Under the pieces are notes generated by a model, which had not been told where the DNA came from, made no database searches, and saw only the letters and a program-made list of their open reading frames with translations. The position numbers were made by a program, and so were the translations under genes. Of a stretch of 64,000 nucleotides of DNA, positions 1 through 8,247 are shown piece after piece. Source of the stretch: Microbacterium pumilum (GTDB lineage Bacteria; Actinomycetota; Actinomycetes; Actinomycetales; Microbacteriaceae); contig NZ_BAAAOH010000001.1 in the NCBI RefSeq assembly GCF_039530225.1, positions 1,798,001-1,862,000 on the forward strand. Direction: 5' to 3'. Numbering within the stretch: position 1 is the stretch's first letter; each line of letters opens with the position of its first letter.

Positions 1-72
1 GCCTTCGGGGCGGACTCGACATTGCCGGTCACCGAGATCCAGGTAGCTCCATCACGCGAGGCCGCAGCGTGA
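1..72 (+). CDS. C-terminal end of a gene running in from the left, possibly tsaD
   Basis: An open frame enters from the left edge and ends at a TGA at 70-72; the visible peptide ends ...STLPVTEIQVAPSREAAA. The stop overlaps the GTG start of the next gene in a GTGA overlap, the usual sign of translational coupling. The pattern of a small residue, then LPV, then a short hydrophobic tail resembles the extreme C-terminus of actinobacterial TsaD, the tRNA N6-threonylcarbamoyladenosine synthesis protein. The identification rests on about 23 residues and is tentative; that a coding frame ends here is firmer. Confidence 0.5.
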   Translation, partial: AFGADSTLPVTEIQVAPSREAAA

Positions 73-584
73 CCGACCGGTCCGAGGCTCCGGATGCGGC
101 GGCCCCGCATCACGGGGCGACAAGTCCCCGGCCGCCGGCCGTGACCCCCGCGGTCGAGCCGCCGTCGCCGGACATCGCGCTCGCCGACGAAGCATCGCCG
201 CTCCCAGGGGCACACCGAGGGGGCTTCCAGCGACTGCCGACTGCCCCGGTCGATGTGACGACCGTCTCCGCTCCGGCGGAGCCCGGCGCGGAGGGCGCGC
301 CGGAACCAGAGCTGCGGTGGCTCATGCCCGAACCGGTCGGCCCCTACCGCGGACTCGCCGGGTGGGCGCTGGCGTTCTCGATCGCCGGACTTGTCGTCTC
401 GCTGTTCGTGGGATGGGGATTCCCCATCGGTCTGGTCGGCGTCATCTCGGCGATTCTGGCCCTCCGGCGCCCCCTCGAGAATCGCGCCGTGGCCATCTGG
501 GCGCTCGTGCTCGGCGCCGTCTCGGTGATCTACAGCGCCGGCTGGCTGCTGTACGCGGCGAGCCGCGCGAACCTCTTCGGCTGA
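69..584 (+). CDS. small membrane protein with proline-rich N-terminus (DUF4190-like)
   Basis: The 171-residue protein begins at a GTG overlapping the upstream stop. The first 90 or so residues are rich in Pro, Ala and Glu and look disordered and cytoplasmic. Residues from about 95 onward hold hydrophobic stretches (GLAGWALAFSIAGLVVSLF, then IGLVGVISAILAL, then IWALVLGAVSVIYSAGWLL), so two or three membrane segments are expected. The layout matches DUF4190-type actinobacterial membrane proteins of unknown function. The coupling to the upstream frame suggests cotranscription. No catalytic motif is visible. Confidence 0.75.
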   Translation: MTDRSEAPDAAAPHHGATSPRPPAVTPAVEPPSPDIALADEASPLPGAHRGGFQRLPTAPVDVTTVSAPAEPGAEGAPEPELRWLMPEPVGPYRGLAGWALAFSIAGLVVSLFVGWGFPIGLVGVISAILALRRPLENRAVAIWALVLGAVSVIYSAGWLLYAASRANLFG

Positions 585-589
585 CCGGG

Positions 590-754
590 GAGCGTCGGTC
601 CCTGAGCTTGTCGAAGGGTCCGACGCGGTGGCGACCCGAGAGCGTCGGTCCCTGAGCTTGTCGAAGGGTCCGACGCGGTGGCGACCGCGGACGCTTCGAC
701 AGGCTCAGCGACCGCTGGGTCTCGGGGCCACCGCGGCCGCTTCGACACGCTCAG
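590..754. repeat. 47-bp direct duplication plus inverted copies of the CTGAGC-TTGTCGAAG family
   Basis: A 47-base unit at 590-636 is repeated exactly at 640-686 (50-base period). Its core reads CCCTGAGCTTGTCGAAGGG. Two inverted relatives, CTTCGACAGGCTCAG at 693-707 and CTTCGACACGCTCAG at 740-754, follow, and the last contains the stop codon of the convergent methyltransferase gene. Opposed copies can pair into hairpins, so the cluster may serve as a terminator between convergent genes. Related copies occur near 18,772 and 39,017 in this window. Family role is inferred. Confidence 0.8.
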
Positions 755-1980
755 CCTTCCCCGGCCCAGACCCGTTCCGCCAGGATCGCCACCCGCTTCG
801 CGCCGATGCGCGTGACGAACAGCGTTGCCGACTCGTCTCCGCGCAGCTTGAGCTTCGTGCGCAGTGCGGCGGGATCGACGTCCACTCCCCTCTTCTTGAT
901 CTCGAGGCGACCGACGCCGCGGTCCCGGAGCGCCTTCGCGAGCGCTCGCGGCTCGGCGGGGAGCACCTCGTGCACCCGGAACGACGAGACGAACGGGCTC
1001 GTGACCGCGGCATCCGAGGTCAGGTAGGCGATGTGCTCGTCGAGCATTCCGGCGTCGAGGCTGCGCGCGACCTCTCCGATGAGGCGCGCCCGGATCACGG
1101 CGCCATCGGGTTCGTGCAGATAGGCGCCGAGCGGGCGAGCCGGTTCATCTGCGGCATCCGCCGGCGCGGTGAGCTCGTGAGCGGTGTCGCCCCGGATGAC
1201 GAGCGCCGCCCGCCGAACGCCCTCGCGGGCGAGTGCCCGAGACCAGAGGACGAGCTCGATCGTCGATCCATCGGCGCTCACCCACTGCGCTTCCACATCG
1301 TCGGGGATGAGCTCGCGGTCGAGGCCGGGTCCGAGCTTCACACCCACCGGGACCTGCTCCGCGAGCGCGAACACCCAGTCCAGCGATGGCGACCAGTCTT
1401 CGGGGCGTGTGCGCGACGTCTCGGTGTGCCCGGCCGTGCGGCGTGCGGGGTCGAGCCACACCGCGTCGACCGGAAAGGCTCCGGATGCCGCATCCGTCGC
1501 AGTCCGCACATACTCCTCCGCTGTGCCGCTGCGGATCGTGACCGCGTCGGAGAACGGTGCGAGGTTGTAGGCGGCGATGGCAGCCGTCACCTCGTCGGCG
1601 TCGACCGCCTCGACACGCAGCCCCAGTGCGGCCAGACCGAGAGCATCACCGCCGATCCCGCAACCGAGGTCGGCGACAGAGACGATGCCGGCATCCCGGA
1701 AGCGCGCGGCGTGGCGAGCGGCGACGGAGAGTCTCGTCGCCTGCTCGAGCCCTGCGCGGGTGAACAGCATGCGATCGGCGAAGTCGCCGAACTTCGTGTG
1801 CGCCTTCATCCGCAGCCGCGTCTGGGTGACGACCGCCGAGACCAGGTCGGGGGAGTGCCCCTGCTTGCGCAGCCGCGAGACGGCGGCCGCGACATCCGCC
1901 GTGGACTGCAGCGGATCCTGCTCGTCGAGCAGTCGAAGACCGTCCGGGGTCAGCAGGGCGGTGAGTTCGGCCATGTCCAT
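751..1980 (-). CDS. class I SAM-dependent methyltransferase with THUMP-like domain
   Basis: A 409-residue protein. The N-terminal third is helical; a SAM-binding motif I is plain at VADLGCGIGGDALGLA, followed by the acidic end of strand 2 (VEAVDAD). An aromatic-rich DPARR motif (VWLDPARRT) lies where the substrate motif of Rossmann methyltransferases sits. The C-terminal 80 residues (RGVGRLEIKKRGVDVDP and on) match the THUMP-like domain of this actinobacterial family, which suggests RNA as substrate; the actual substrate is not known to me. It runs convergent to the membrane gene on its left, with repeat hairpins between them, and divergent from groES. Confidence 0.85.
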   Translation of the reverse strand: MDMAELTALLTPDGLRLLDEQDPLQSTADVAAAVSRLRKQGHSPDLVSAVVTQTRLRMKAHTKFGDFADRMLFTRAGLEQATRLSVAARHAARFRDAGIVSVADLGCGIGGDALGLAALGLRVEAVDADEVTAAIAAYNLAPFSDAVTIRSGTAEEYVRTATDAASGAFPVDAVWLDPARRTAGHTETSRTRPEDWSPSLDWVFALAEQVPVGVKLGPGLDRELIPDDVEAQWVSADGSTIELVLWSRALAREGVRRAALVIRGDTAHELTAPADAADEPARPLGAYLHEPDGAVIRARLIGEVARSLDAGMLDEHIAYLTSDAAVTSPFVSSFRVHEVLPAEPRALAKALRDRGVGRLEIKKRGVDVDPAALRTKLKLRGDESATLFVTRIGAKRVAILAERVWAGEG

Positions 1981-2057
1981 TCGGCAAGCCTAGGGTCGCC
2001 GTTCCAGGCTCGCGGTGCGGTGGAGCCGGCACCAACGGCGTCTTCACGTGACACCGA

Positions 2058-2084
2058 CTGGCACTCACGTTGCGAGAGTGCCAG
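2058..2084. promoter_or_regulatory. CIRCE operator 1 (HrcA site) of groES
   Basis: CTGGCACTC - 9 bases - GAGTGCCAG, a perfect inverted repeat with the CIRCE core and spacing. HrcA represses chaperone genes through such sites. It overlaps the -35 region of the likely groES promoter. Confidence 0.85.
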
Positions 2085-2099
2085 CGGGTTGCCTAGACT
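2070..2099 (+). promoter_or_regulatory. probable groES promoter
   Basis: TTGCGA at 2070-2075 and TAGACT at 2094-2099 with an 18-base spacer fit a vegetative sigma promoter. It starts inside CIRCE 1 and ends five bases before CIRCE 2, so repressor bound at either box would block it. Confidence 0.6.
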
Positions 2100-2103
2100 G
2101 GCG

Positions 2104-2130
2104 TTAGCACTCTCACTGTGAGGGTGCTAA
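2104..2130. promoter_or_regulatory. CIRCE operator 2 (HrcA site) of groES
   Basis: TTAGCACTC - 9 bases - GGGTGCTAA: the classical CIRCE sequence with a single mismatch (G for A at the first base of the right arm). It sits just downstream of the -10 element, around the expected transcription start. Two boxes 46 bases apart indicate tight heat-shock control. Confidence 0.93.
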
Positions 2131-2166
2131 CCCAGTCTTGTTTCAAAGGAAAGCAGAGGTAGACCC

Positions 2167-2463
2167 GTGTCGGTTTCCATCAAGCCGCTCGAGGACCGCA
2201 TCGTCATCCGTCAGGTCGAGGCCGAGCAGACCACCGCAAGCGGTCTGGTCATCCCGGACACTGCCAAGGAGAAGCCCCAGGAGGGCGAGGTCGTGGCCGT
2301 TGGTCCCGGCCGCATCGACGACAACGGCAACCGCGTCCCGCTCGACGTCGCCGTGGGCGACCGTGTGCTCTACAGCAAGTACGGCGGAACCGAGGTCAAG
2401 TTCGGCGCCGACGAGTTCCTCGTCCTGTCGGCCCGCGACGTCCTCGCGGTCGTCGTCCGCTAG
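2167..2463 (+). CDS. groES: co-chaperonin GroES
   Basis: 98 residues, the normal length. It begins [20 protein letters not shown] and keeps the mobile-loop region around [24 protein letters not shown] that contacts GroEL, and the C-terminal [12 protein letters not shown] strand. The heptamer caps the GroEL folding chamber in the cytoplasm. The GTG start is preceded by AAAGCAGAGGT. Two CIRCE boxes lie upstream. A perfect hairpin terminator follows at 2486-2515, so the gene is monocistronic and no groEL lies next to it; groEL must be elsewhere, as in other actinobacteria with split chaperonin loci. Confidence 0.98.
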   Translation: MSVSIKPLEDRIVIRQVEAEQTTASGLVIPDTAKEKPQEGEVVAVGPGRIDDNGNRVPLDVAVGDRVLYSKYGGTEVKFGADEFLVLSARDVLAVVVR

Positions 2464-2485
2464 TCCCCGCGCTCCGCGCGATCCG

Positions 2486-2515
2486 AAGGGTCGGATGCTT
2501 CGGCATCCGACCCTT
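2486..2515 (+). terminator. groES terminator hairpin
   Basis: A perfect 13-bp stem (AAGGGTCGGATGC / GCATCCGACCCTT) closes on a TTCG tetraloop and is followed by TCG. It starts 23 bases after the groES stop. Confidence 0.85.
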
Positions 2516-2540
2516 TCGTGTTCGTGGCCAGCGCTTGTCA

Positions 2541-2619
2541 CGAACCCACCGATTCGGACTCGAACCCATTCGTTCACGCCGCACAAGCGAATGGGTTCGT
2601 GCATGAATGAGTGGGTTCG
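2541..2619. repeat. 79-bp imperfect palindrome with four CGAACCCA boxes in exact symmetry
   Basis: CGAACCCA occurs at 2541 and 2561, and its inverse TGGGTTCG at 2592 and 2612. The two copies in each arm are exactly 20 bases apart, and both pairs are symmetric about position 2580. Around them, roughly 28 of 39 positions pair between the arms. It lies 42 bases before the start of rarD. It could be an operator or an extruding terminator; see findings. Confidence 0.8.
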
Positions 2620-2660
2620 AGCATCGGCGGCATGTACTCCGGCCGCCATAGGCTGAGTGG

Positions 2661-3677
2661 GTGACACGCGACGCTTCGGAGACCGCCGACTCCACGACGG
2701 GCCCGATGCCCGTCACGGGTGAGGCGGTCCCCACTGCGCCGCGCCACGCATCCGCCGCCCTCACCGGCGACCCGAGGCGTGAGCGGGCGCTCGGCGGTGT
2801 CTACGCCTTCAGCGCCTACCTGATCTGGGGCTTCCTGCCGCTGTACTTCCTGCTGCTCGCACCGACCGGACCGTGGGAGCTCGTCGCGTGGCGCATCGTG
2901 CTGTCGCTCGCGTTCTGCGTCGTCCTGCTGGCGATCACGCGCGGATGGCGGCGGCTGGGGGGGATCATGCAGCAGCGCAGGCTGCTGGCGCTGACCGCCC
3001 TCTCAGGCGTGCTCATCTACATCAACTGGCAGGTCTTCATCCTGGCCACGCTGACCGGGCATGTCATCGAGACGAGCCTGGGGTACTTCATCAACCCGAT
3101 CGTCACTGTTCTGCTCGGTGTGGTCGTGCTGCGGGAGCGACTGCGGATCACCCAGTGGGTTGCGATCGCACTCGCCGCGCTCGCGGTGGGCGTGATCATC
3201 ATCGGCTACGGGGAATTCCCGTGGATCGCGCTGACGCTCGCGGCATCGTTCGGCCTCTACGGACTGGTGAAGAACCGGATCGGTCCTGCGGTCGACGCCG
3301 TCAGCGGACTGACCCTGGAGTCGCTCTGGCTCATGCCCGTGGCATCCGCTCTGCTCATCGTCGTGGGCGCGACGGCGGGTCTGTCGATGGGTGCCAACGG
3401 TGGGGCTCACGCCGTGCTGCTGAGCCTCGCGGGAGTCGTCACCGCGACACCGCTGCTGTTCTTCGCCGCAGGAGCGCGGCGGGTTCCGCTGACGGTGATC
3501 GGACTGCTGCAGTTCCTGACGCCGATCATGCAGTTCGTCATCGGTGCGTGGGTGCTGCACGAGCCCATGACCCGGGAGCGCTGGATCGGTTTCGTCCTGG
3601 TGTGGATCGCACTGACCGTGCTGACCATCGACTCGCTGTTGTCCGCTCGCCGCACCCGGCGCGCCGAGCTCGCCTAG
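2661..3677 (+). CDS. rarD: EamA-family transporter, RarD type
   Basis: 338 residues. After about 40 polar residues the RarD signature GGVYAFSAYLIWGFLPLYF opens the first of ten membrane segments; two EamA halves follow (the second from about FPWIALTLAASFGLYGLVKNR). RarD proteins are inner-membrane drug/metabolite exporters first described as chloramphenicol-sensitive determinants; the physiological substrate is unclear. Translation starts at GTG 2661. Its stop overlaps the stop region of convergent csoR by 4 bases, so the two genes meet end to end with no terminator between them. Confidence 0.93.
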   Translation: MTRDASETADSTTGPMPVTGEAVPTAPRHASAALTGDPRRERALGGVYAFSAYLIWGFLPLYFLLLAPTGPWELVAWRIVLSLAFCVVLLAITRGWRRLGGIMQQRRLLALTALSGVLIYINWQVFILATLTGHVIETSLGYFINPIVTVLLGVVVLRERLRITQWVAIALAALAVGVIIIGYGEFPWIALTLAASFGLYGLVKNRIGPAVDAVSGLTLESLWLMPVASALLIVVGATAGLSMGANGGAHAVLLSLAGVVTATPLLFFAAGARRVPLTVIGLLQFLTPIMQFVIGAWVLHEPMTRERWIGFVLVWIALTVLTIDSLLSARRTRRAELA

Positions 3678-4012
3678 CGCACGAAGCGGGCGATGGCCTG
3701 CGATGCCTCGGTGATCTTCGCCTCGGCGTCGGGGCCGCCGAGCTTCGCGGCATCCACCACGCAATGGCGCAGGTGATCGTCCAGCAGACCCAGCGCGACC
3801 GCCTCGAGCGCACTCGTCAGAGCGCTGATCTGGGTCAGGATGTCGATGCAGTACTTCTCGTCCTCCACCATCTTGTGGATGCCGCGCGCCTGGCCCTCGA
3901 TGCGCTTCAGGCGATTGAGGTACTTGTCCTTGTCGGTGATGTAGCCGTGGTGGCTGTGATCGCTGCCCGCAGCGACACCGGTGTGCTCATGGGTCATGGT
4001 GTGATCGGTCAT
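3674..4012 (-). CDS. csoR: copper-sensing transcriptional repressor CsoR
   Basis: 112 residues with a His-rich N-terminal leader (about 24 residues) and then the all-helical DUF156/CsoR fold. The Cu(I) ligand set Cys55 (KYCIDIL), His80 and Cys84 (HLRHC) is complete, which favours copper over nickel or formaldehyde sensors. CsoR releases DNA on Cu(I) binding. The gene is last in copZ-copA-csoR, its ATG overlapping the copA stop in an ATGA overlap, so the repressor is made from the operon it controls. Two likely CsoR boxes lie upstream of copZ. Confidence 0.94.
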   Translation of the reverse strand: MTDHTMTHEHTGVAAGSDHSHHGYITDKDKYLNRLKRIEGQARGIHKMVEDEKYCIDILTQISALTSALEAVALGLLDDHLRHCVVDAAKLGGPDAEAKITEASQAIARFVR

Positions 4013-6327
4013 CGGGACTCCTCCAGGACGGCAGTGGACGCGGGATCGGTCGCACGGCTGCGGAATGACCGCAGACGCAGGCTGTTGCCGACGACGAAGA
4101 CGCTCGACAGCGCCATCGCCGCGCCGGCGATCATCGGATTGAGCAGCCCGAGCGCTGCCAGCGGGATCGCCGCGACGTTGTAGGCGAAGGCCCAGAACAG
4201 GTTCACCTTGATCGTTCCGAGCGTCGATCGCGAGAGGCGGATCGCGTCCGCGACGCTGCGCAGGTCGCCCCGCACGAGTGTGATGTCCGACGCTTCGATC
4301 GCGGCATCCGTGCCCGTGCCCATCGCGAGGCCGAGATCGGCCCGCGCGAGTGCCGCGGCGTCGTTCACGCCGTCGCCGACCATCGCAACCACGCGGCCTT
4401 CGGCCTGCAGGGATTTCACGAGGGCGACTTTGTCGCTCGGCAGCACCTCGGCCGTCACACGGTCGATGCCGACCTCAGCGGCGATCGTTCGGGCGACGGC
4501 CGCATTGTCGCCGGTGAGCAGGATGGGGGTCAGGCCGAGATCGCGCAGCTGCGCGATCGCCTGACGGCTCGTCGGCTTGACCTGATCGGCCACGATCAGC
4601 ACGCCGCGCGCCTCGCCGTCCCATGCCACGAGTACGGGGGAGCGCCCGGAGGCTTCGGCGGCGTCCTTGGCGGCCGCCAGGGCTGCCGGCAGACCGATCG
4701 CCCAGTCGGCGAGCAGCGCCTGGCGCCCGACGACGACCGCATGCCCGTCCACGACGCCCGAGACGCCGAGGCCGGCGACGTTGGCGAACGCCTCCACCGG
4801 CGAGAGCTCGCCCGTCTCAGTCGCGGCCGCGCGTGCGATCGCGCGGGCGATGGGGTGCTCGGACGCGTGCTCGAGGGCACCGGCGAGTCGCAGCACCTCG
4901 GTGCGGTCGACACCCTGAGCCGTGAAGACGTCGACGAGCGACATCCGTCCGGTCGTCACGGTTCCGGTCTTGTCGAGCACGACGGTGTCGACCGTGCGCG
5001 TCGATTCGAGCACCTCGGGGCCCTTGATGAGGATGCCGAGCTGTGCGCCGCGACCGGTGCCGACCAGCAGCGCGGTCGGAGTCGCGAGCCCGAGCGCGCA
5101 GGGGCACGCGATGATCAGGACGGCGACGGCGGCGGTTGCTGCGGCCGCCGGCGGGAACCCGAGCAGAAGCCACACCGCGAACGTCGCGACGGCGATCGCG
5201 AGCACGATCGGGACGAACACGCCCGAGATACGGTCGGCGAGTCGCTGCACGTCGGCCTTGCCCGATTGGGCCTCCTCGACGAGCCGTGCCATCTGGGCGA
5301 GCTGCGTGTCGCGTCCCACGCGCGTCGCTCGCACGATCAGGCTGCCGCCGGCGTTGGCTGTCGCTCCGACGACGGCGTCGCCCGGCCCCACTTCCACCGG
5401 CATGGACTCACCGGTCACGAGCGAGGCGTCCACTGCCGACGTGCCCGAGACGACCACACCGTCGGTCGCGATCTTCTCGCCCGGCCGGACCGCGAACTCG
5501 TCGCCCACGCGCAGCTCGGCAACCGGAACGCGCCGCTCTGTGACCGTACCGCCCGCGCCGAGGCGTCGCACCGCGACATCCTTCGCTCCCAGCTCGAGCA
5601 GCGCGCGCAGCGCCGCACCCGCGCGGCGCTTGGACCGCACCTCGAAGTAGCGCCCGGCGAGCACGAACATCGTGACCCCTGCAGCCACCTCGAGATAGAT
5701 GTCGGTGGTGCCCTCACTCCGCTGGATCGTCCACTCGAAGGCGTGGGTCATGCCGGGCATGCCGGCGCCGCCCAGGAACAGCGCGTAGAGCGACCACAGG
5801 AACGCCGCCGAGACCCCGATCGAGATGAGCGTGTCCATGGTCGCGGCGCCATGGCGGAGGTTGATCCAGGCGGCACGGTGGAACGGCCACGCACCCCACA
5901 CCACAACCGGTGCGGCGAGTGCCAGCGACGCCCACTGCCAGTAGGTGAACTGCAGCGCGGGGATCATGGCGAGCAGGATGACCGGCACAGCCAGCACGGT
6001 CGAGCCGATCAGCCGCTGGCGCAGCCCGGTCAGCTCATGGTCGTCGAGATCGTGCTCGTGCCCGTGTTCGTGGGCGGATGCCGGGGGTTCGGGCAGCGAA
6101 GCGGTGTAGCCGGTCTTCTCGACCTCGTCGATGAGCACGCGCGGGTCGAGCGACGGCGGCGCGCTCACGACCGCCTTCTCGGTGGCGTAGTTGACGGATG
6201 CCGCGACCCCGTCGAGACGGTTGAGCTTCTTCTCGATGCGCGCGGCGCACGACGCGCACGTCATACCGCCGATCAGCAGTTCGATGCGCGTATCGGCGGC
6301 ATCCGCAGAAAGCGAGTCGGTGGTCAT
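4009..6327 (-). CDS. copA: copper-translocating P1B-type ATPase
   Basis: 772 residues. An N-terminal heavy-metal domain carries Cys24-x-x-Cys27 (GMTCASC); a His-rich linker follows ([13 protein letters not shown]); then transmembrane helices with the TGES actuator loop, the Cys408-Pro-Cys410 membrane metal site ([12 protein letters not shown]), the phosphorylated Asp452 in DKTGT, the SEHP nucleotide-binding motif and GDGVND. It exports Cu(I) across the cell membrane. The ATG at 6327 overlaps the copZ stop; a longer open frame runs further upstream but only reads through copZ out of frame, so I do not extend it. Confidence 0.96.
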   Translation of the reverse strand: MTTDSLSADAADTRIELLIGGMTCASCAARIEKKLNRLDGVAASVNYATEKAVVSAPPSLDPRVLIDEVEKTGYTASLPEPPASAHEHGHEHDLDDHELTGLRQRLIGSTVLAVPVILLAMIPALQFTYWQWASLALAAPVVVWGAWPFHRAAWINLRHGAATMDTLISIGVSAAFLWSLYALFLGGAGMPGMTHAFEWTIQRSEGTTDIYLEVAAGVTMFVLAGRYFEVRSKRRAGAALRALLELGAKDVAVRRLGAGGTVTERRVPVAELRVGDEFAVRPGEKIATDGVVVSGTSAVDASLVTGESMPVEVGPGDAVVGATANAGGSLIVRATRVGRDTQLAQMARLVEEAQSGKADVQRLADRISGVFVPIVLAIAVATFAVWLLLGFPPAAAATAAVAVLIIACPCALGLATPTALLVGTGRGAQLGILIKGPEVLESTRTVDTVVLDKTGTVTTGRMSLVDVFTAQGVDRTEVLRLAGALEHASEHPIARAIARAAATETGELSPVEAFANVAGLGVSGVVDGHAVVVGRQALLADWAIGLPAALAAAKDAAEASGRSPVLVAWDGEARGVLIVADQVKPTSRQAIAQLRDLGLTPILLTGDNAAVARTIAAEVGIDRVTAEVLPSDKVALVKSLQAEGRVVAMVGDGVNDAAALARADLGLAMGTGTDAAIEASDITLVRGDLRSVADAIRLSRSTLGTIKVNLFWAFAYNVAAIPLAALGLLNPMIAGAAMALSSVFVVGNSLRLRSFRSRATDPASTAVLEESR

Positions 6328-6539
6328 CAGGCTCGGACGGCTTCGTACCCGGCCTCGTCCACGGCGGCGATCACCGCATCGTCCGTGAGGGGCGCCGTCG
6401 ACTCGATCCGCAGCAGCCCGGTGGCCGCGCTGACGTCGACGTGCTGGATGCCGGTGAGCTTCGCGATTTCGCCGCGCACGGATGCCTCGCAGTGTCCGCA
6501 GCTCATTCCGGTGACGCGGTACTCGGTCGTCTGTGCCAT
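6327..6539 (-). CDS. copZ: copper chaperone CopZ (heavy-metal-associated domain)
   Basis: 70 residues, a single ferredoxin-like HMA domain with the Cu(I) site GMSCGHC near the N-terminus. It carries cytosolic copper to CopA and CsoR. It is the first gene of the copper operon and overlaps copA by three bases. Two CsoR-type boxes stand 48 and 80 bases upstream. Confidence 0.95.
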   Translation of the reverse strand: MAQTTEYRVTGMSCGHCEASVRGEIAKLTGIQHVDVSAATGLLRIESTAPLTDDAVIAAVDEAGYEAVRA

Positions 6540-6572
6540 GGTGTTGCCTTTCGCGTGAGTCCCTGATGGGGA

Positions 6573-6587
6573 TACCCCGGAGGGGTA
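6573..6587. promoter_or_regulatory. CsoR operator, copy 1
   Basis: TACCCC-gga-GGGGTA, a perfect inverted repeat of the G-tract type bound by CsoR, between the start of copZ (6539) and the divergent gene. Confidence 0.8.
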
Positions 6588-6604
6588 CTGACGTCCTCAA
6601 CGAT

Positions 6605-6621
6605 ATACCCTTCAGGGGTAT
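6605..6621. promoter_or_regulatory. CsoR operator, copy 2
   Basis: ATACCC-ttcag-GGGTAT. Same family as copy 1, centred about 33 bases away, close to three helical turns, so both boxes face the same side of the DNA. Confidence 0.75.
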
Positions 6622-6791
6622 TCCGGGCTCGGCGACCATTTGGAGGCCCCCGGAGACGCTTCGATAACGATTGAGTTCCCGTTACAGATCGTTAACGAAC
6701 GGCAACATTGGGGAGACGCGGGCGCGGTTAGGTTAGTGGAATCTGGGTCGGCGCCCGAGCCGCCCCGCGTTCATTCACAGCAAGGAGCAAC

Positions 6792-8090
6792 ATGAGCGTC
6801 TTTACCCGAGGCACCGCCTCGCGCTCGCGCGTCCGCACCGTTCTGGGCGGCATCGCGATCGTGGGCGCAAGCGCCCTCATCCTCAGCGGCTGCAGTGGCG
6901 GCGGCGGTGCCGAGCCTTCGGAGTCTGCCGGCCCCGTCGAGGACCTCAGCCTCAAGCTGGGCACGATCCTGCCGCAGACAGGCAGCCTCTCCTTCCTCGG
7001 CCCGCCCGAGGAGGCAGGTGTCGGCCTTGGCGCGCAGGAGGTCAACGACTACGCAGAGACCACCGGTCTCACGATCGACGACATCGTCTGGGGCGACTCG
7101 GGTGACACCGACAACAAGGCGTACGCGACCACGATCCAGACCCTCATCTCCGAGGGCGTCACAGCCGCCATCGGCGCAGCCTCGTCGGGTGTGACCAAGC
7201 TCTTCCTCGACGACGCCGTAGCCGCGGGCATCATCACGTTCTCGCCGGCCAACACGTCGCTCGACTTCACGACGTGGGACGACAACGGCCTGTACTGGCG
7301 CACCGCGCCGTCCGACACGCTGCAGGGCGAGGTGCTCGGCAACCTTCTCGCCGAAGACGGCCACAGCAACGTCTCGGTCATCTACCAGAACGACTCCTAC
7401 GGCACCGGTCTGAACGATGTGTTCCAGGAAGTCTTCACGGGCACCGGCGGAACGGTTGTGTCCGAGCAGTCGTACAACACGGGTGACACGACCTTCGACG
7501 CGCAGATCAGCGCGACGCTCGCCGCGAACCCCGACGCGATCCTCCTGATCACCTTCGACGAGATCTACACGATCGGTCCGGCACTTCTGGCCGCGGGCTA
7601 CCCGGCCGACCAGCTGTACCTGGTGGACGGAAACCTGAAGCAGTTCGGTTCCGACGCCAAGTGGCCGGCCGCCGCCAACATGGAAGGCGCGAAGGGCACC
7701 ACGCCCGCCGGCCCCCTCGAGGCCGACACCGAATTCCAGGCTGCAGTGAGCGACTGGTGGGTCGCCGACGGCAACGAGGCGCTGACCGACTTCTCGTACG
7801 CCAACGAGTCGTACGACGCCGTCGTTCTGCTCGCCCTGGCTTCGCTGGCGGCAGGGTCGACCGACCCGGCCGACGTCTCGGCCAAGCTGCAGGAAGTCTC
7901 GGGCGGCACCGGTGACGGTGAGAAGTGCACGAGCTACGCCGAGTGCGCCGACATCATCCTCGGCGGTGGCGTCGCGGATTACGACGGCAAGTCCGGTCCG
8001 ATCACGTTCGACGAGAACGGCGACCCGACCGAGGCCACCGTCGGCATCTTCCAGTACGGCGCTGACAACCTGAACACCCGCATCGGCTGA
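6792..8090 (+). CDS. branched-chain amino-acid-type ABC transporter substrate-binding lipoprotein
   Basis: 432 residues. The first 35 form a lipoprotein signal peptide with the lipobox LSGC, followed by a Gly/Ser-rich linker. The body is a type I periplasmic-binding fold (LKLGTILPQTGSLSFLGPPEEAG; later GASGSVTKLF-like and NDSYGTGLNDVF segments) of the LivK/Peripla_BP_6 family. It should deliver an amino acid or similar small substrate to the permease encoded by the convergent livHMGF genes at 8.2-12.4 kb. Start is ATG 6792 with AAGGAG just upstream. It has its own promoter and terminator, so supply of the binding protein can be tuned separately. Confidence 0.93.
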   Translation: MSVFTRGTASRSRVRTVLGGIAIVGASALILSGCSGGGGAEPSESAGPVEDLSLKLGTILPQTGSLSFLGPPEEAGVGLGAQEVNDYAETTGLTIDDIVWGDSGDTDNKAYATTIQTLISEGVTAAIGAASSGVTKLFLDDAVAAGIITFSPANTSLDFTTWDDNGLYWRTAPSDTLQGEVLGNLLAEDGHSNVSVIYQNDSYGTGLNDVFQEVFTGTGGTVVSEQSYNTGDTTFDAQISATLAANPDAILLITFDEIYTIGPALLAAGYPADQLYLVDGNLKQFGSDAKWPAAANMEGAKGTTPAGPLEADTEFQAAVSDWWVADGNEALTDFSYANESYDAVVLLALASLAAGSTDPADVSAKLQEVSGGTGDGEKCTSYAECADIILGGGVADYDGKSGPITFDENGDPTEATVGIFQYGADNLNTRIG

Positions 8091-8104
8091 TCCAGCCGCA
8101 CGCA

Positions 8105-8140
8105 GCGAGGGCCTCGGAGCGATCCGGGGCCCTTCGCTTT
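8105..8140 (+). terminator. terminator after the binding-protein gene
   Basis: GCGAGGGCC and GGCCCTTCGC arms (one bulged T) with an inner CGGA/TCCG stem, followed by TTT; 15 bases past the stop codon. Confidence 0.7.
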
Positions 8141-8193
8141 GCCGCAGCGCCCTCGCAGCTCCGTGCGCATCGGTTGCGGTCACGGGCGCAGAC

Positions 8194-8231
8194 ACACGAA
8201 GGGCGGATGCCGCAGCATCCGCCCTTCGTGT
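8194..8231. terminator. bidirectional terminator between convergent liv genes
   Basis: A perfect 17-bp stem (ACACGAAGGGCGGATGC / its complement) with a CGCA loop. It lies 16 bases from the livF stop and serves transcripts arriving from both sides. Confidence 0.85.
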
Positions 8232-8247
8232 GTTCCGCGTAGGTCTC

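Noticed and set aside
628..2121. + strand open frame of about 497 codons opposite the methyltransferase
   Set aside because: Starts in the repeat region, composition is that of an antisense frame, and the minus strand carries the SAM motif.
4741..6558. Long + strand open frame (about 600 codons) antisense to copA and copZ
   Set aside because: It is low-complexity, Arg/His/Asp-rich, with no domain, and the minus strand encodes a complete P-type ATPase with all motifs. Long antisense frames are common at this GC content.
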